Translations under genes and position numbers: made by a program | Notes under the pieces: model-generated | Seen by the model: only the letters and a program-made list of their open reading frames with translations | Database searches by the model: none | What the model was told of the DNA's origin: nothing | Assembly (NCBI GenBank): GCA_032622095.1 | Contig: CP136061.1 | Location: 199,508,244-199,572,243, forward strand | Source of the DNA: Siphonodentalium dalli | Lineage: Eukaryota > Mollusca > Scaphopoda > Gadilida > Siphonodentaliidae | Direction: 5' to 3' | Length of the DNA stretch: 64,000 nucleotides | Shown here: positions 19,251 through 31,890 of the stretch, one piece after another | How positions within the stretch are numbered: the stretch's first letter is position 1 | How the letters are laid out: every line of letters begins with the position of its first letter

Positions 19251-19936
19251 TGTGCCAATACGGGTACATATAACTCTTAAGGCTATCAGAACTGTTTGAT
19301 TATTTATATATAACAAAGTCAATAATGTTCAATCATCGGCATCTGGGTTTCTCTTCCTGTCGTCTGCTTGGTTTCGGGTCTTCTTCCGTCTTCATAGGTT
19401 GGGTGTGTCTGCTTGTCTTCTACTCGGTTGAGTTCCGGTTGAGTTCGTCTTCCTGTCGTCTGCTCTTCTTCTTCCTCCGTCGGCGCATCAGTGGGGCGTT
19501 GTTAGAAATACAAGAGCATAATGTTTACCTTGTATTTCCGTCCATTGCTCCACTCTGCTCTTCTAAGCGTCCGAGGGTTCGTGATGATCGCTTGTGTTGG
19601 TCAGATAGAAACTGGTTAGAACTGTCTTATCATGTCGGCTTCTTCTTCCTAAAATACCCAGTGTCGGCTAATGACGGCCATGTGTATTTTCACGGCGCGT
19701 CGGTTCATCGTACTTAGGGTAATTGAGTTATCGTCATCTCCCCATGGGTCCTATTAACTCTCCTGGTTTCAGTAGCTTTCTAGGCGATACATCTGGTCTT
19801 GCTAATCCTCAAGATCGTGTTCTGTTTACTCCACAAATCATTTCCCTATGTTATTGCATGGACGCTCGCTAATTCGATTTGGTGCTCAGTACTTTTGTGA
19901 TCTATATGTGGTCAACAGCGACGCTGATATGTTTGG

Positions 19937-20016
19937 TAATCGAGCGCCCCTCTGACAGAGATTTCCTATCTTCTTCCCGGGTTGAAAGTTATGTCCCTGT
20001 GGTTGTCTTGGCACAT
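19937..20016. repeat. 80-bp direct repeat, copy 1
   Basis: This 80-bp segment, beginning TAATCGAGCGCCCCTCTGAC, reads identical to 20786-20865. Between the copies lie about 770 bases with no recognised gene. The two copies differ abruptly after their last base, as at a recombination or template-switch joint. Confidence 0.85.
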
Positions 20017-20785
20017 TACTCCTTCACTTTTTCGATTTAAAGTTGATCTTGAAATCGCAAGTCCAATTCGTCGCTGCGCAGCAGGTCGATGATTCGTCGA
20101 AGTGTTTCGCAACAGCGGCATCGGCGATGGATAGCTGGTTCGATGTCGGTCGTCTCCGTGTAGATCGGGTCGTCTGGGCGTCTCTCAGACAACTCCGACC
20201 CACTGGCTGTGACTCTTTCGGTGTAAAACTATGATTGAAATTTCATGGCGTCGTCATTTTCGTCATCATCGGATGTCGAGGTATTTTCGTCCTCAATGTC
20301 CGAGTATGGGGTAGGTTCTGACAACTGGTCGACCCTTGTTCCACCGCCATGGTCAGCCTGTAATACTCAAACGGATATTTGTGTGAGGTTTGAGAACAAA
20401 TGACACAGTCAGAATACACAATGGTTAATTTTCCAATTTATCGGTATCGCTTGAGGGTCGTCAGATCGGCCCAATACGAAAATGGAATTTACAACTAATT
20501 ATATAGATGGATTTGTTGACGAACAGTTTAAACACAAGATAAGTCGGGGTGATTGATTTCAATTATCAAAACGTATGACTGAATGTCGGGATTTATAGTC
20601 CCTATTCAACGCTTGCTATAATCATTCTGATGATTATACAACTATAATACCCTGGACATCGTTATGCAACAATTAATATTTGAAATATATGAAATGCATA
20701 AACGTCTATATACATGCAAATGATTCTGATATCCGCGCAACAATAATTACGGAGGAAATTCGGAATACATTAATATACGATACAT

Positions 20786-20865
20786 TAATCGAGCGCCCCT
20801 CTGACAGAGATTTCCTATCTTCTTCCCGGGTTGAAAGTTATGTCCCTGTGGTTGTCTTGGCACAT
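20786..20865. repeat. 80-bp direct repeat, copy 2, fused to the 120-bp repeat family
   Basis: It matches 19937-20016. Directly after 20865 the sequence enters the CCACCCGTTTCCGAGATCTGG part of the 120-bp unit, joining the unit in its middle. The junction looks like an illegitimate recombination or template-switch product. Confidence 0.8.
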
Positions 20866-21176
20866 CCACCCGTTTCCGAGATCTGGTCTGCGCATGCGCG
20901 AAGCTGGCGTCGCACGGGCTCGGCGACCCGATAAAATTCGTATCCGGGGCAAGATACATTCACATAGCAAATTTCAAGTCGATAGCTCCACCCGTTTCCG
21001 ATATCTCGTCTGCGCATGCGCGAAGCGGGCGCCACACGGGCTCGCCAATACGACAACGTCCACCGCCTGGTCAAACTACACACACGTACCAAGTTTCGTC
21101 CCGATCGGTCGAGAATCGTAGATTTGTATCAATGACAAACAAACAAACATACAAACAGAGGTCTTCAAAATATATA
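20866..21176 (+). repeat. Second copy of the 120-bp family ending in a CAAACAAACAAACA tail
   Basis: About one and a half units are followed by ACCAAGTTTCGTCCCGATCGG, AATGACAAACAAACAAACATACAAACAG and CAAAATATATATGAG. The tail resembles 34767-34829, where ACATACATACATA is followed by a similar AAAATATATAATAGAT end. Together the head, body and tail suggest a short retroelement family, with the 120-bp unit amplified internally. Confidence 0.6.
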
Positions 21177-21179
21177 TGA

Positions 21180-22400
21180 GATAAATCATGTGGCCCCTAT
21201 ATCATGTTTGTGGTGTAGATGCTTAAAATTGCATTTATTAATGACAGCAACGGGCCCCGGTGTTTGAAGTAAGCTAGAGCCTCGGGTGAAAAAACTGTTC
21301 TGCTCCATACACATGGTATAACCCTCAATACCAAACGGTGAGACCCTGTATGTGAGCAATACATTTTATGTGAGGACTCCCACCTCGAGTCATAGTCATA
21401 TGAAACATCCAGGCCCGTTCCTCCGCCAATAATCAATGCATCGCAAACGAAGAGAACAGTTTTCCATGGGTTTGCCGTACAATCTTTACTCCGAATCGTT
21501 AAGGTAATTTCGGACAATTTTATACAGGCATAATTATGTTATATCTATTTGGGTAAGATGACGTCCTGTACAGGCCTAACTTTATCGGCACAGTGAACAA
21601 GATACGTTATCATGCAAGTTAATTGAACAATTTAACGTATTGAGGCATGCAGCTGACACGTTGAACGACAAACATCAATATAAACCAAATTATATTCATA
21701 CGAGTTTTATTTGGGTTGACATATTAGTCGGAACATTGAACTTTGAGTTGACCCGATCTGCTATAACTTGCTGCAAGATACGTTACCTTCCATGCATGTC
21801 TATATGTTGATAATATATGAGTGAAGCATTATGAATCATGCCAAGAAAATTTCGAATTTAAGAATAGAAATAGTGTGGCCATACACGAAGATTCGCTTGT
21901 TGAATGCGTTTGTCGTATACTGATTTTTCACTTGATGATAGCGGATTATTCAGGATATAACCTCTACTGAAACCGTATATGTCCAGGCTATATACTGACT
22001 AAATTCCATAATTTCTGGATTACTGTATCTATCAAATATGTGTTAATGACACGCCAGTTACAGAGAAAACTTATGAGTGGACTATCAGATAGTTCAGTTT
22101 TTTTCCGATAACTGCATGAGACTAATATAGTTCGTTGGTAACGTATCTTGTTTCTCATTGACGTGGAATTTGTATTCATTCAATTCAAGTATCCAGTTCG
22201 CATATAAATACAAGAAAACCATAGTCAGAAATGGTAACGCCACCAAGATCGTATTATTAGCCATAAATATAAATAATAATACAATTATTCTATAAACTAG
22301 CTTTCAAATTTTATGCGGGAAATTTGCGTACTTCCATATTTCAAGTTTTCCCGTTTCTCGTGGCATACATTACTTTCATCAAACTGTCTTCTTTATTACA
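21180..22400. other. No gene recognised
   Basis: AT-rich sequence with three more copies of the CAAGATACGTTA motif (21598, 21774, and inverted at 22139-22150). The ORFs present are short and featureless. Confidence 0.45.
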
Positions 22401-22407
22401 CAAGCTG

Positions 22408-22990
22408 ATAGGCCCGACTTCACCCGGGCTGTTTCACATCTGCTTTCCGGTGAAAGGTGCGATTTGACCTTCAATTGACTATTTCGAAAGTCAAGGTCAG
22501 GTCAGGGTCATGATTTGTCCAGTCCAAAACACCCCCACCCGTAGAAAACTACCCATAGGTATCAAATTTCGTCGAAATCCGTCCGTTTTACCCAACTTGA
22601 CCTTTAATTAACAATTTTGAAGGTCAAGGTAAGGTCAGAGTCATGATTTGACCCGTCCAAAACACCCCCCCCCCCCCCGACAAAAGTACCCACAGGTATC
22701 AAATTTCGTCGAAATCTATCCGTTTTATCCGAGTTGACCTTTGATTGGCCATATTGAAGGTCAAGGTCAGGCCGAGGTCACGATTTGACCCGTTCAAAAC
22801 TCTCCTCAGACCAAAGTATCCCTAGTATCAAATTTCGCCGAAATTTGTCCGTTTTACCCAAATTGACCTTGCATTGACAGTTTTAAAGGTCAAGGTCAGG
22901 TCGGGGTCACGATTTGACCCGTTCAAAACACTTCCCGGACACAAATACCCATAGGTATCAAATTACGTTGAAATCTATGGAAAGCCGAGG
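22408..22990 (+). repeat. Tandem array of about 120-bp GGTCAAGGTCA-containing units
   Basis: Four to five units carry in order TTGACCTTNAATTGRC, TTGAAGGTCAAGGTCAGGTC, ATGATTTGACCCGTCCAAAACACCCC and TATCAAATTTCGTCGAAAT. The array is headed by AGCTGATAGGCCCGACTTCACCCGGGCTG, which resembles the head of the 18787 repeat. A C14 run is at 22665-22678. Confidence 0.8.
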
Positions 22991-23419
22991 AGGACATGTT
23001 GGTTGCTAATTGCTAGATATACGACGCGGTATTTTGAAGGTGTTTCAAACTAGGAGATAGAAGTATTCTGCCTTTCAAATGGTGATGAATTATAGTAGTT
23101 TATTCAAATTTTATGGCATAAATTGTTATTAAAACCGTATATACTATAAAAAATTAATGACTCGAAAATTAAGTGGGCCTTTAAACAAAGTCACAATTGC
23201 ATTTAGGCTCATCTCATACTCGTCCATTCAGCGATATTCTACTGCGCAGTTTGTTATAGCCTCCAGTATTTATTGAGCGTTATACCCCCAACTGTTATAA
23301 TTCGCCTTTAGCAGGCGTACTCTTGCCTCAGATTATTGAGATATTAGGTCACACATAATCACATTAAATCGCATCGTAACATAGCAATTGTGTGGGCTCC
23401 TTGGCGTGAATATGTAATG

Positions 23420-24200
23420 AGAAATAAGGTCATACGTAATGACATTAAACTCAAGAAAACCCTCGAAAACAAAACAAAATCACATTTAATGTTTTACGTT
23501 CTTTCCTTCATAAAAAGAATCTTCGTGATAATGAACCCTCTCGTTACTATATAGAATTAACCTTAAAATAAAAAAAATCTTTGGAACACAGAACCTTCGG
23601 AATAACGAACCTTCGGATTGGTGAACCTTCGGAATAGCGAACATTCAGAGAAATTTCGGAATAGTGGACCTTCGGGATAGTGAACCTTCGGAATAGAGCC
23701 ATGCCCCCCAATATTCATATTATATGCCCAGAGTTCAAAGGTATGGACCCATAAAATTCTAAACTTGGCCCTTAAAATAATGAACTCCAAATTGGAGCAC
23801 ACACAGAACACCACTTAAGTCAACTGAACCTATGTCATGTCCCAATGCGGGAGGGTCCATATATACCACAACATTCATAGTATATGCCAAGAATTCAAAG
23901 GTATGGGCCCACGTAATGACATAAAATCTCAAGAAAACCAGCGAAAACAAAACAAAATCACATTTAATGTTCTAAGTTAAGTTATTTCCTCCTGTATCTG
24001 TATCGGTGTGCGCGCATGATCAGTTCGGATGTGAGCGCACACTCCATATAAAGAATCTTTGTGAAAATGAACCCTCTCAAATTAGTCTCAATACTTTAAA
24101 ATATAGAATTAACCTAAAAATAACAAAAACCTTCGGAATAGAGAACCTTCGGAATAGCGGACCTTCGGGATAGCAAACCTTCATAATAGAAGCATGTCCC
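23420..24200. repeat. Duplicated segment with CCTTCGGAATAG minisatellite
   Basis: The text around CAAAACAAAATCACATTTAATGTT occurs at about 23476-23500 and 23946-23975. Each is followed, after AGAATTAACCTNAAAATAA, by tandem 15-17-base units of the form GAACCTTCGGAATAGYG (about 23577-23697 and 24128-24187). A third shared block with AGTTCAAAGGTATGG lies near 23731 and 23892. The pattern is a roughly 0.5-kb direct duplication with indels. Confidence 0.7.
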
Positions 24201-25752
24201 CACAATTACACCGGTGACGTAAACACATGTGCCAATCTTAGTTGTACTCTCGTAATTATCGGTACGATGAAACGGTGACGGAATCTGACGAGGTTTGCCG
24301 AATGTACAATCACCCAGTGAATTATCGATCGCCCATGCGATACAAAAAAACCAAAAGCAATAAACACCACACTACGGTGGCGTAATGACCAAACAAATTG
24401 CCCCAGTTACGTTCCGATATCCTGTGGATACTCAGCTTTCTGGTGAAATAAATTTTAGCGCGATCTGTAAGAATTTGTTTTTGGCGAGTATGGTCAGCCC
24501 TATTTTGCACTTTTCTGGAGAATGGCCCTGCTACTGATTTTGGTCAAGCCGCCCCTCCCGATCAGCGATCACGCGCGACGTCATGGCTGCTCGTTTGAAT
24601 TTTTTCATTGTAACGTACATTTCTTCAAAACTAGTTTGACCATAACGGCATTTTGTAGCTAAATGACGACATAAACGTAAGAATCAACATTTATTATCAC
24701 CACCTAAATTTATTGTGTTTGTCAACACAAATTAGCATCAAGTCTGGTTGGTGTATAAACAATATATTTTTTTTAAAATCAAATAAAAAACACAAACACA
24801 ATACAATACAAATATGGAGAAGTCTGTTTGGGTCACCTAACCGCATTTCGATTCGCCCTATAGACATAATCGGGCCCAATGCTGCGGATACACACTGATT
24901 CTGTATTGGTAATTTATATCTATAAAACGTTTAAAACGCGCTGACCTTATATCACCTTTACTCATGCCCCAATTCCAAAATGTTATATTTGGGGGATTTA
25001 CTTTGTGAAATACATACAACTCCCAGCCCTATCCAACAAGCTTGTCATCTGAGGATTTTGTTTTTTAGTGTATATAATGGAAATCCTTTTCTACCTAAAA
25101 ATGCGACACAGTCACTGTGGTCTGTTCCACGTGGTGACAAGATCGAGCCTGTGGCAATCACCAAGTTATGTGTAACAAAGGCCAGACTTCCAACTGATCA
25201 ACAAAGAAAGAAGCCAAGTGTGATGAGACTTGTTGATTATAGGTATAACTGTCATTGAGACAACACATATTATAAATCAATTACTTCACACGTCATTACT
25301 AATGCAGCCAGGGTGTAAGTGACACTCTTATTTGGCAGACTCGTTAACAAAGGTGATTAGCATGACATGGATCCGGTTAAACATGGTTTTATTGGGCCGG
25401 GACTGAGACCACATTTTGCACATAATTACATCATTACGTAATCCTATAATCAGTTGCAGCTCACGAACTGTGAACACACCTCATATGAACTGCTTACTCA
25501 AATTTTCTAGCTGTCAGATATAAGAACACAATAACTAATAACATAGCACCATGAACAGAGGAGCACCTGGAAATTTCTTTAAAACATCTGTATCTTCATG
25601 GAGATATGATAGCCAGGTGTCCTCAATGCCGTAGTCCAACCCACTATATTGATTGATACATATCTATATGTAAAACCCAATTGTCGTCTTTTATTTTTGC
25701 AAACTAATGTGTTTATGATGTTCATGTTTCATGTTATAACTTCTGAAGTATA
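24201..25752. other. No gene recognised
   Basis: The best frame is plus-strand 24980-25258 (92 codons). It has reasonable composition but no domain or convincing splice sites. Nothing else is supported in this stretch. Confidence 0.4.
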
Positions 25753-28700
25753 TAGTCCAGGAGATATTGGTCGACCTCTGCACCCCCCCCAGGACTCAAC
25801 TTCACCCGACTAATTTTCTTCCTTAAGGTCTCCTCTAATTTTTTTCACTTGTTAACAAGAAAAAAAAGTGGCCGCAGAGACTCCAGACAAGATGGCGTCC
25901 ATCATGGCGGCCATTTTCTTTTAATGCACCAGGTCTCTTTGATCGCCATTATAGTAAAGATGATAGCACATGTGGTATTTTTTTCCGCTCGATTCGTTAT
26001 GCTAATATACAACCCTTACAAATTAGCCAAAAATCCGACACCAGAATCCAATATGGCGGCCAAGATGGCCGCCGAAATGTGAAAATATGCTATTTTTATG
26101 ACATGTTACCACCTTTCGTTTGTCTCTGTGGGAAAATGTTAGAATTTTTGCGTCATGTTATACATGTATCATATAGAGGAGTCATTGGCGAACACACGGG
26201 GACCATAATATGCATTCATTGCGGGATATTTTTGCCCGATATCACGTTTTCCCAAATGCCGGTATCATAGGTCAAAGCCGAATCTCCGTTAATAACGCGA
26301 TGTTATGTTTCGAATCAATGAATGTTATTGCTATTATAGCAACACACATGCATATATATTTGCAGGAGATACTCGAGATAGGATTCCTCTTATACCTGAG
26401 TTGAGGAATATTTACCCAAATCAAAGATGGCGGCCAAAATGGCCACCAGAAATAAAATATGGCCGAAAATCGCTGATTTTAGCATCAATGAGCATTATTG
26501 TCATGACAACTCCACACCTGCTTACTATTGTAAGTTGGGATCACTTAGGCGAAGAACTTTCCTTGTACCATATCCAAACAAAAGTCCCCCAAATCCAAAA
26601 TGGCGCCCACAATGGCGGACAGATTTTGAAAAATCACCGAAATTCCATCATATTCACATCATTGGGCTTTATTGTCGAGACAACTCCATCCGTGCGTACA
26701 GTTGAGTTGGAAATACTGAGGTGAAGTAATTACCTTACATCTCATGCAAGAAATGGTTTTCCAAATTGAAGATGGCGGCCGAAATTTGAAAACAAGTCTA
26801 CATTCCTTTACTTTCTTACGATGGGCGTTATTGTTTCGCGATTTCTATCCAGCATTACATGTTGATATGGAATAGTGATATGAAGTATTCATTAGGGTTT
26901 GGCAATTGATACTCACAGCCAAGATCGCTGCTAAATTGGCGGCTAGAAATTGAAAAGAAATCGATATTTTCACATATTAATTTCAACTTTTTGTCATAAT
27001 ATCGGTATGTATGGTCGAAACTGTACATAAACCATCTGCTAGTTCAACTTAAAGGTATAAAAACGCATAACATAGCTCGTATCCTTCTGGAAAGATGAAA
27101 ACCACAATTAATATCGCGATGTGGCATTTCGAAATCCAGTCTCCACTTAGCACCGATAATGGCCGTAAGCGAGGTGCGCCGAATAGTTATATCAGAACAA
27201 TTACCTGATAACAGATTCTGATTTGCCACGTCACGTCCATAATTATCTGGACCAGCTTCCATTTCTTTGTCTGATAAATATAGGTCGCTCACACCGACAA
27301 ATTATTCACCACTTCCTGGCAGTAGGGTCCCTCTAATCATAACGTTTCAAACAATTCATTTTCCGGTGTCTAGCTTACGATTTTAAATATTTGCTACATA
27401 TGATATTTGTGCGTCATCTTGAACTAGGAAGGTACATGGCCGATGAGTATACAAGCTTACAGAAGGTTATCTCTATGTATGTGTCTCATACCCCATGGGA
27501 TAACGACATGTACACCTGGCGAACCAGTTAGCTAGTCACTTCTCAATAGATGGTTTATCAACTCACAAACTCAGCGAACGCATTGGCATATGTGGACAAC
27601 TTCGACAGTATTTCGAAGGTTGCTAGCTGTCTCATTCCCTTGGACAGATGTCTATCTGCTAAGGAGAAGACCCTAGTGTACAGACTACCCACACTTCTTG
27701 ACCATTATCCGAAGCAAACTGTGTGACGCCCCGCAGTTGTCTCGTCGAATATCTCACAGCAGAGAAGAACAATGCTCGCGGTGCTAGTTTGTGGACATGC
27801 GCCATGATACTGGGAATGAAATGGGCCACTGTATACACCACCCCTACACCTGGTGCATGTTTAAGATATCGAATGGCATGCGTGTTGATTTTATTTGGTG
27901 TGGTAAGATTGTATTTCCACATCCGTTTCGAAGCCTTTCTGATTCAACTACGTACACTTTTGCCTGGATAATACTATGCTAGCCTCCCTCAAAACAGTCG
28001 GATAGACGAAAGGATAATGTCTTAAAAGCATGAATGTATGCGTGTTTTGTTATCCTCTCTCGGGGTTAGGGTCAGTATGTGGGCGATATTATTCAAGAAA
28101 ATGTCAGGAACTGTGGTGCATTTATTTCATTATGTATTTAAAGAACAATATACAGTCTCGATGGCAATGGCTGTGGACGTTGGGGAACGCGACCGTTATG
28201 ATCATATAGCTTTATATATATAACTTTAGAATATAGTAGTTAACGTCTCATGCAGGAAAATGGTCGCATTGGTGATGTTACCAAGAAATCACTTGGTGTA
28301 CCAACGTTTGTTGAACTGAATGCAAGAGCTCATCAATGTAACATTCCTCTGGATGTTCTTCGCGTTGAACATTTAACCCTGTTGTTGGTGGCATTTGTAC
28401 ATTCTTGAACCATACCACCCAGCGTGAGCATGACATATCAACCAACTATCAAAGGTATCGCATTTAAGACAGCACCCCAGTCTTGGTGGGGCTTATACAG
28501 CAGTAGCCAATGGCATACTCATGGTCCAGTTGTTTAAGAACGGCTTCCAAACGGATGGGAACATACACTCTTAGCATACAAGGAAGGCAAAGCCACACAT
28601 GAGATCCTGTCGGAATCTAAATCATAACAAAATGAGGGGCGGTGCAGTCATGGTCCAATTTAATTTCCACTGTCATGACACATACCCACAAACTAGCACC

Positions 28701-30802
28701 GTGTGTATTGTTATCATCTGCTTGGATCTGTTCGGTGAAACGATTGCTGGACGCCAACAAGCTTGTTCTTATGATCATGTTCAAGGAGTTTGGGTATATT
28801 ATGCATTATGGTCTTCTACGGCTACGCCTAAGCGGAAATACATCCGTCAAATGTCGGGCTTTCAACATTCGAAGCCATATACAGAAGTTGTCCGGGTACG
28901 TCAGTGCATTAGATGAGTATGTGAATTGATAAACCATATATTGAGAAGTGGCTGTTTGGGAAGATCACCAGGTGTACACGTTGTTATCCCCATTAGGTCA
29001 CCAAAGCTGACAATACGCAGATAGATAGGTCCTTCTGAACGCTAGTATACGCATCGACCGAATACCTTTATAGTGTATCGCACAAGATGACGCATATACC
29101 CCATATGTAGCATCTGAATTATACCATAAGCTACACCACGAATGAAGCTCGATAAGAATTCCAAGTTTTCGAAACAAACACGTGAGCTGGACACCGGCAT
29201 ATGTATTGTTTGAAACATTCCGATTAGTGGCACACTCCTACAAAGAAGAGTAGTGAACTGTTATTGTGAGTGAGATAGATTAATCTGACGAAGAGATGGA
29301 AACGAGTCTAGATAATACTGAATGTGGCAATTCAGAATAAGCTCAGGTACTGTTGTTTTGATTCTTGGAAGTCATAATATGACTATTCGGCGCACCTATA
29401 TACGGTTACGGCCAGTATGAGCCCTTAGTGGAGAATGGATTTTGAAATGCCACATTGCGATTGTGGGTTTTCATCCTTCCAAAAGGCTACGACTTACATT
29501 GGAACTAATAGATGGCTCATATTATGTACCGTTTCGTTTATACAAATCAATATTATGACAAAAAGTTGAAATTAGTATGTGATAATATCGGCTTCTTTTC
29601 AATTTCTGCCTGTCAGTTTGGCCGCCATATTGACTGTGAGTATCAATTGCCAAACCCTAATGAATAATTCATACATATCAACATGTAATGGTGGGTAGAA
29701 ATCGCGAAACAATAACGCCCATCCTAAGAAAGTAAAGGAATGTAGGCGTGTTTTCAAATTTCGGTCGCCATTTTGGCCGCCATCTTCGATTTGGAAAACC
29801 ATTTCTTGCATGAGATGTAAGGTAATTACTTCACCTCAGTATTTCCAACTCAACTGTACGCATGGATGGAGTTGTCTCCACAATAATGCCCAATGATGTG
29901 AATATGAGGGAATTTCGGTGATTTTTCAAAATCTGTCCGCCATTGTGGGCGCCATTTTGGATTTGGGGGACTTTTGTTTGGATATGGTACAAGGAAAGTT
30001 CTTCGCCTAAGTGTTCCCAACTTACAATAGTAAGCAGGTGTGGAGTTGTCATGACAATAATGCTCACTGATGTTAAAATCAGCGATTTTCGGCCATTTTT
30101 TATTTCTGGTGGCCATTTTGGCCGCCATCTTGGATTTGGGTAAATATTCCTCAACTCAGGTATAAGAGGAATCCTAGCTCGAGTATCTCCTGCAAATATA
30201 TATGCATGAGTGTTGTTATAATAGCAATAACATTCATTGATTCGAAACATAACATCGCGTTATTAACGGAGATTCGGCTTTGACCTATGATACCGGCATT
30301 TTGGAAAACGTGATATCGGACACAAATATCCCGCAATGAATGCATATTATGGTCCCCGTGTGTTCGACAATGACTCCTCTATATGATAAATGTATAACAT
30401 GACGCAAAAATTCTAACATTTTCCCACAGAGACAAACGAAAGGTGGTAACATGTCATAAAAATAGCATATTTTCACATTTCGGCGGCCATCTTGGCCGCC
30501 ATATTGGATTCTGGTGTCGGATTTTTGGCTAATTTGTAAGGGTTGTATATTAGCATAACGAATCGAGCGGGAAAAAAGACCACATGTGCTATCATCTTTA
30601 CTATAATGGCGATCAAAGAGACCTGGTGCATTAAAAGAAAATGGCCGCCATGATGGACGCCATCTTGTCTGGAGTCTCTGCGGCCACTTTTTTTTCTTGT
30701 TAACAAGTGAAAAAAATTAGAGGAGACCTTAAGGAAGAAAATTAGTCGGGTGAAGTTGAGTCCTGGGGGGGGTGCAGAGGTCGACCAATATCTCCTGGAC
30801 TA
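25753..30802. mobile_element. Giant 5.05-kb palindrome (foldback-type element)
   Basis: The left arm (25753 to about 28104) and right arm (about 28399 to 30802) are inverted copies around a loop of roughly 295 bases. The outer about 1.1 kb (25753-26800 against 29755-30802) is almost identical, including ORFs of the same length and nearly the same sequence on opposite strands. Inward, similarity stays recognisable but falls; anchors are 27921/28556, 28019/28470 and 28089/28414. The tips read TAGTCCAGGAGATATTGG. They are flanked by TA if the element starts at GTCC, or by ATA if it starts at TAGTCC. Each arm contains degenerate units of about 170 bp with AAGATGGCGGCC-like cores. No transposase was seen. 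Confidence 0.9.
25883..26960. repeat. Degenerate about 170-bp tandem units with ATGGCGGCC cores
   Basis: Cores occur near 25888, 26050, 26425, 26598, 26772 and 26929, mostly 160-175 bases apart, with one unit worn away near 26235. Several read AAGATGGCGGCC, matching the vertebrate YY1 consensus. The same series is present inverted in the right arm (about 29610-30670). Confidence 0.7.
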
Positions 30803-30841
30803 ATACGCAGTTGTACATAAATACTTCTTTAATGGTGGAAC

Positions 30842-31205
30842 CAGGGGCGCCGGAAGAGGGTGTAGCTGACCCCCCTGCCCTTGACCAAGGGGGGCGAGCG
30901 GGGGCAGGACTTGCCCTTTTTCTGGAGACAGAAAATGCTTTTTGTGTGTTTAATCTCGTGTTTTTATAGCAAAATGTTACTTTTTTGGTCCAAATACCAC
31001 CAATTTCACAAGGAATATTAATTTTTTGTCAATTTTATCACAAAACGGCCATAAAAACCGACAAATACCATTAAAATAGGGATTTTTGCCACAATGAATT
31101 TATGGTTATTTTCCCGAGTTTGCGGAGAAAATGCCCTTTTTGTGCGGAAAAGTGCACTTTTTGTAGGCTCTGCCCCCCTGCCCTTGGATGCTTCCGGCGC
31201 CCCTG
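30842..31205. mobile_element. hAT-type MITE, 364 bp, perfect 8-bp target duplication
   Basis: The element begins CAGGGGCGCCGGAAG and ends with its exact reverse complement. GGTGGAAC flanks it at 30834-30841 and 31206-31213. Terminal CAGGG and an 8-bp duplication are diagnostic of the hAT superfamily. It has no transposase, so it is non-autonomous. It lies 39 bases outside the giant palindrome. Confidence 0.92.
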
Positions 31206-31369
31206 GGTGGAACGGATTAATCGCGATAAACAAAATGACAATCGACAAGGTGAGCCACTACTTATATTTTATGACTGTGTAAGAATCATGTTTTGTGATG
31301 CTATTTGAATATACAATTTATGAGAATACGTGTAACAATTTGAGCAAGAGTATTCTCTATTTCCAACAA

Positions 31370-31890
31370 ATATCCACAGCATGCAGAGGGTTTCGTTTCT
31401 CTTTAACATGGGCAACGCCAGGTAACCCTGCTAGTATTAGATACATACTGTACAATCCATTTGGGACATTTTATAGTTCGCAAAAATATTTGGATCGTAG
31501 CAAGATGGAGAACTCTATCTGAGATCACCTGAAAGTTTTATGACATGACGGTTTGTTATAAAAATAGTAAAAAAAATGTATCCCAATTGATAATCACATT
31601 ACATGTATATGAGATTGAATGTCCTCATAGTGGTGAACATCTACATGTATACCAAATTTCATTGAGATCCAAGCAGTTATTTGCACTACTGTTCAAATTA
31701 TGCCCCGAACAGACATCGGACAGATGCACGGATGGACAGACAGGTGCGAAACAGTATACCCCTATTTTTTGTAAAAGGGGTATGAATATCGATAATTGAT
31801 ATAAGCATTTCCGGACATGTGTCTTCGACTCAATTTTATTATTTTATACCCTGGGAATTATAGAAAACATATTTAGGAAGCTCTTGATAT
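31370..31890. repeat. Dispersed repeat related to 43630-43990
   Basis: Shared blocks in the same order are ATTTGGGACATTTTA, CTATCTGAGATCA, TTTTTGTCCCAATTGATNAT (approximate) and ATTATTTTATACCC. The copy here has an inserted GGACAGATGCACGGATGGACAGACAGG segment. Non-coding. Confidence 0.55.

Noticed and set aside
18819-21121. ORFs with REAGVARARRPDKIRIR-like text in several frames.
   Set aside because: They are translations of the 120-bp tandem repeat, present on both strands.
22420-22990. Regularly spaced repeats reminiscent of a CRISPR array, also at 33595, 39699 and 54234.
   Set aside because: Units are directly adjacent 120-175-bp tandem repeats without unique spacers, in a eukaryotic setting.
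24980-25258. 92-codon plus-strand frame with protein-like composition.
   Set aside because: Not recognised; upstream and downstream frames are closed and no splice pair supports it.
25849-30706. Near-identical ORFs (77, 63, 92 and 139 codons) on opposite strands at 25849-26724 and 29831-30706 looked like duplicated genes.
   Set aside because: They are mirror images created by the palindrome arms, overlap in several frames, and have no domain. They are repeat sequence.
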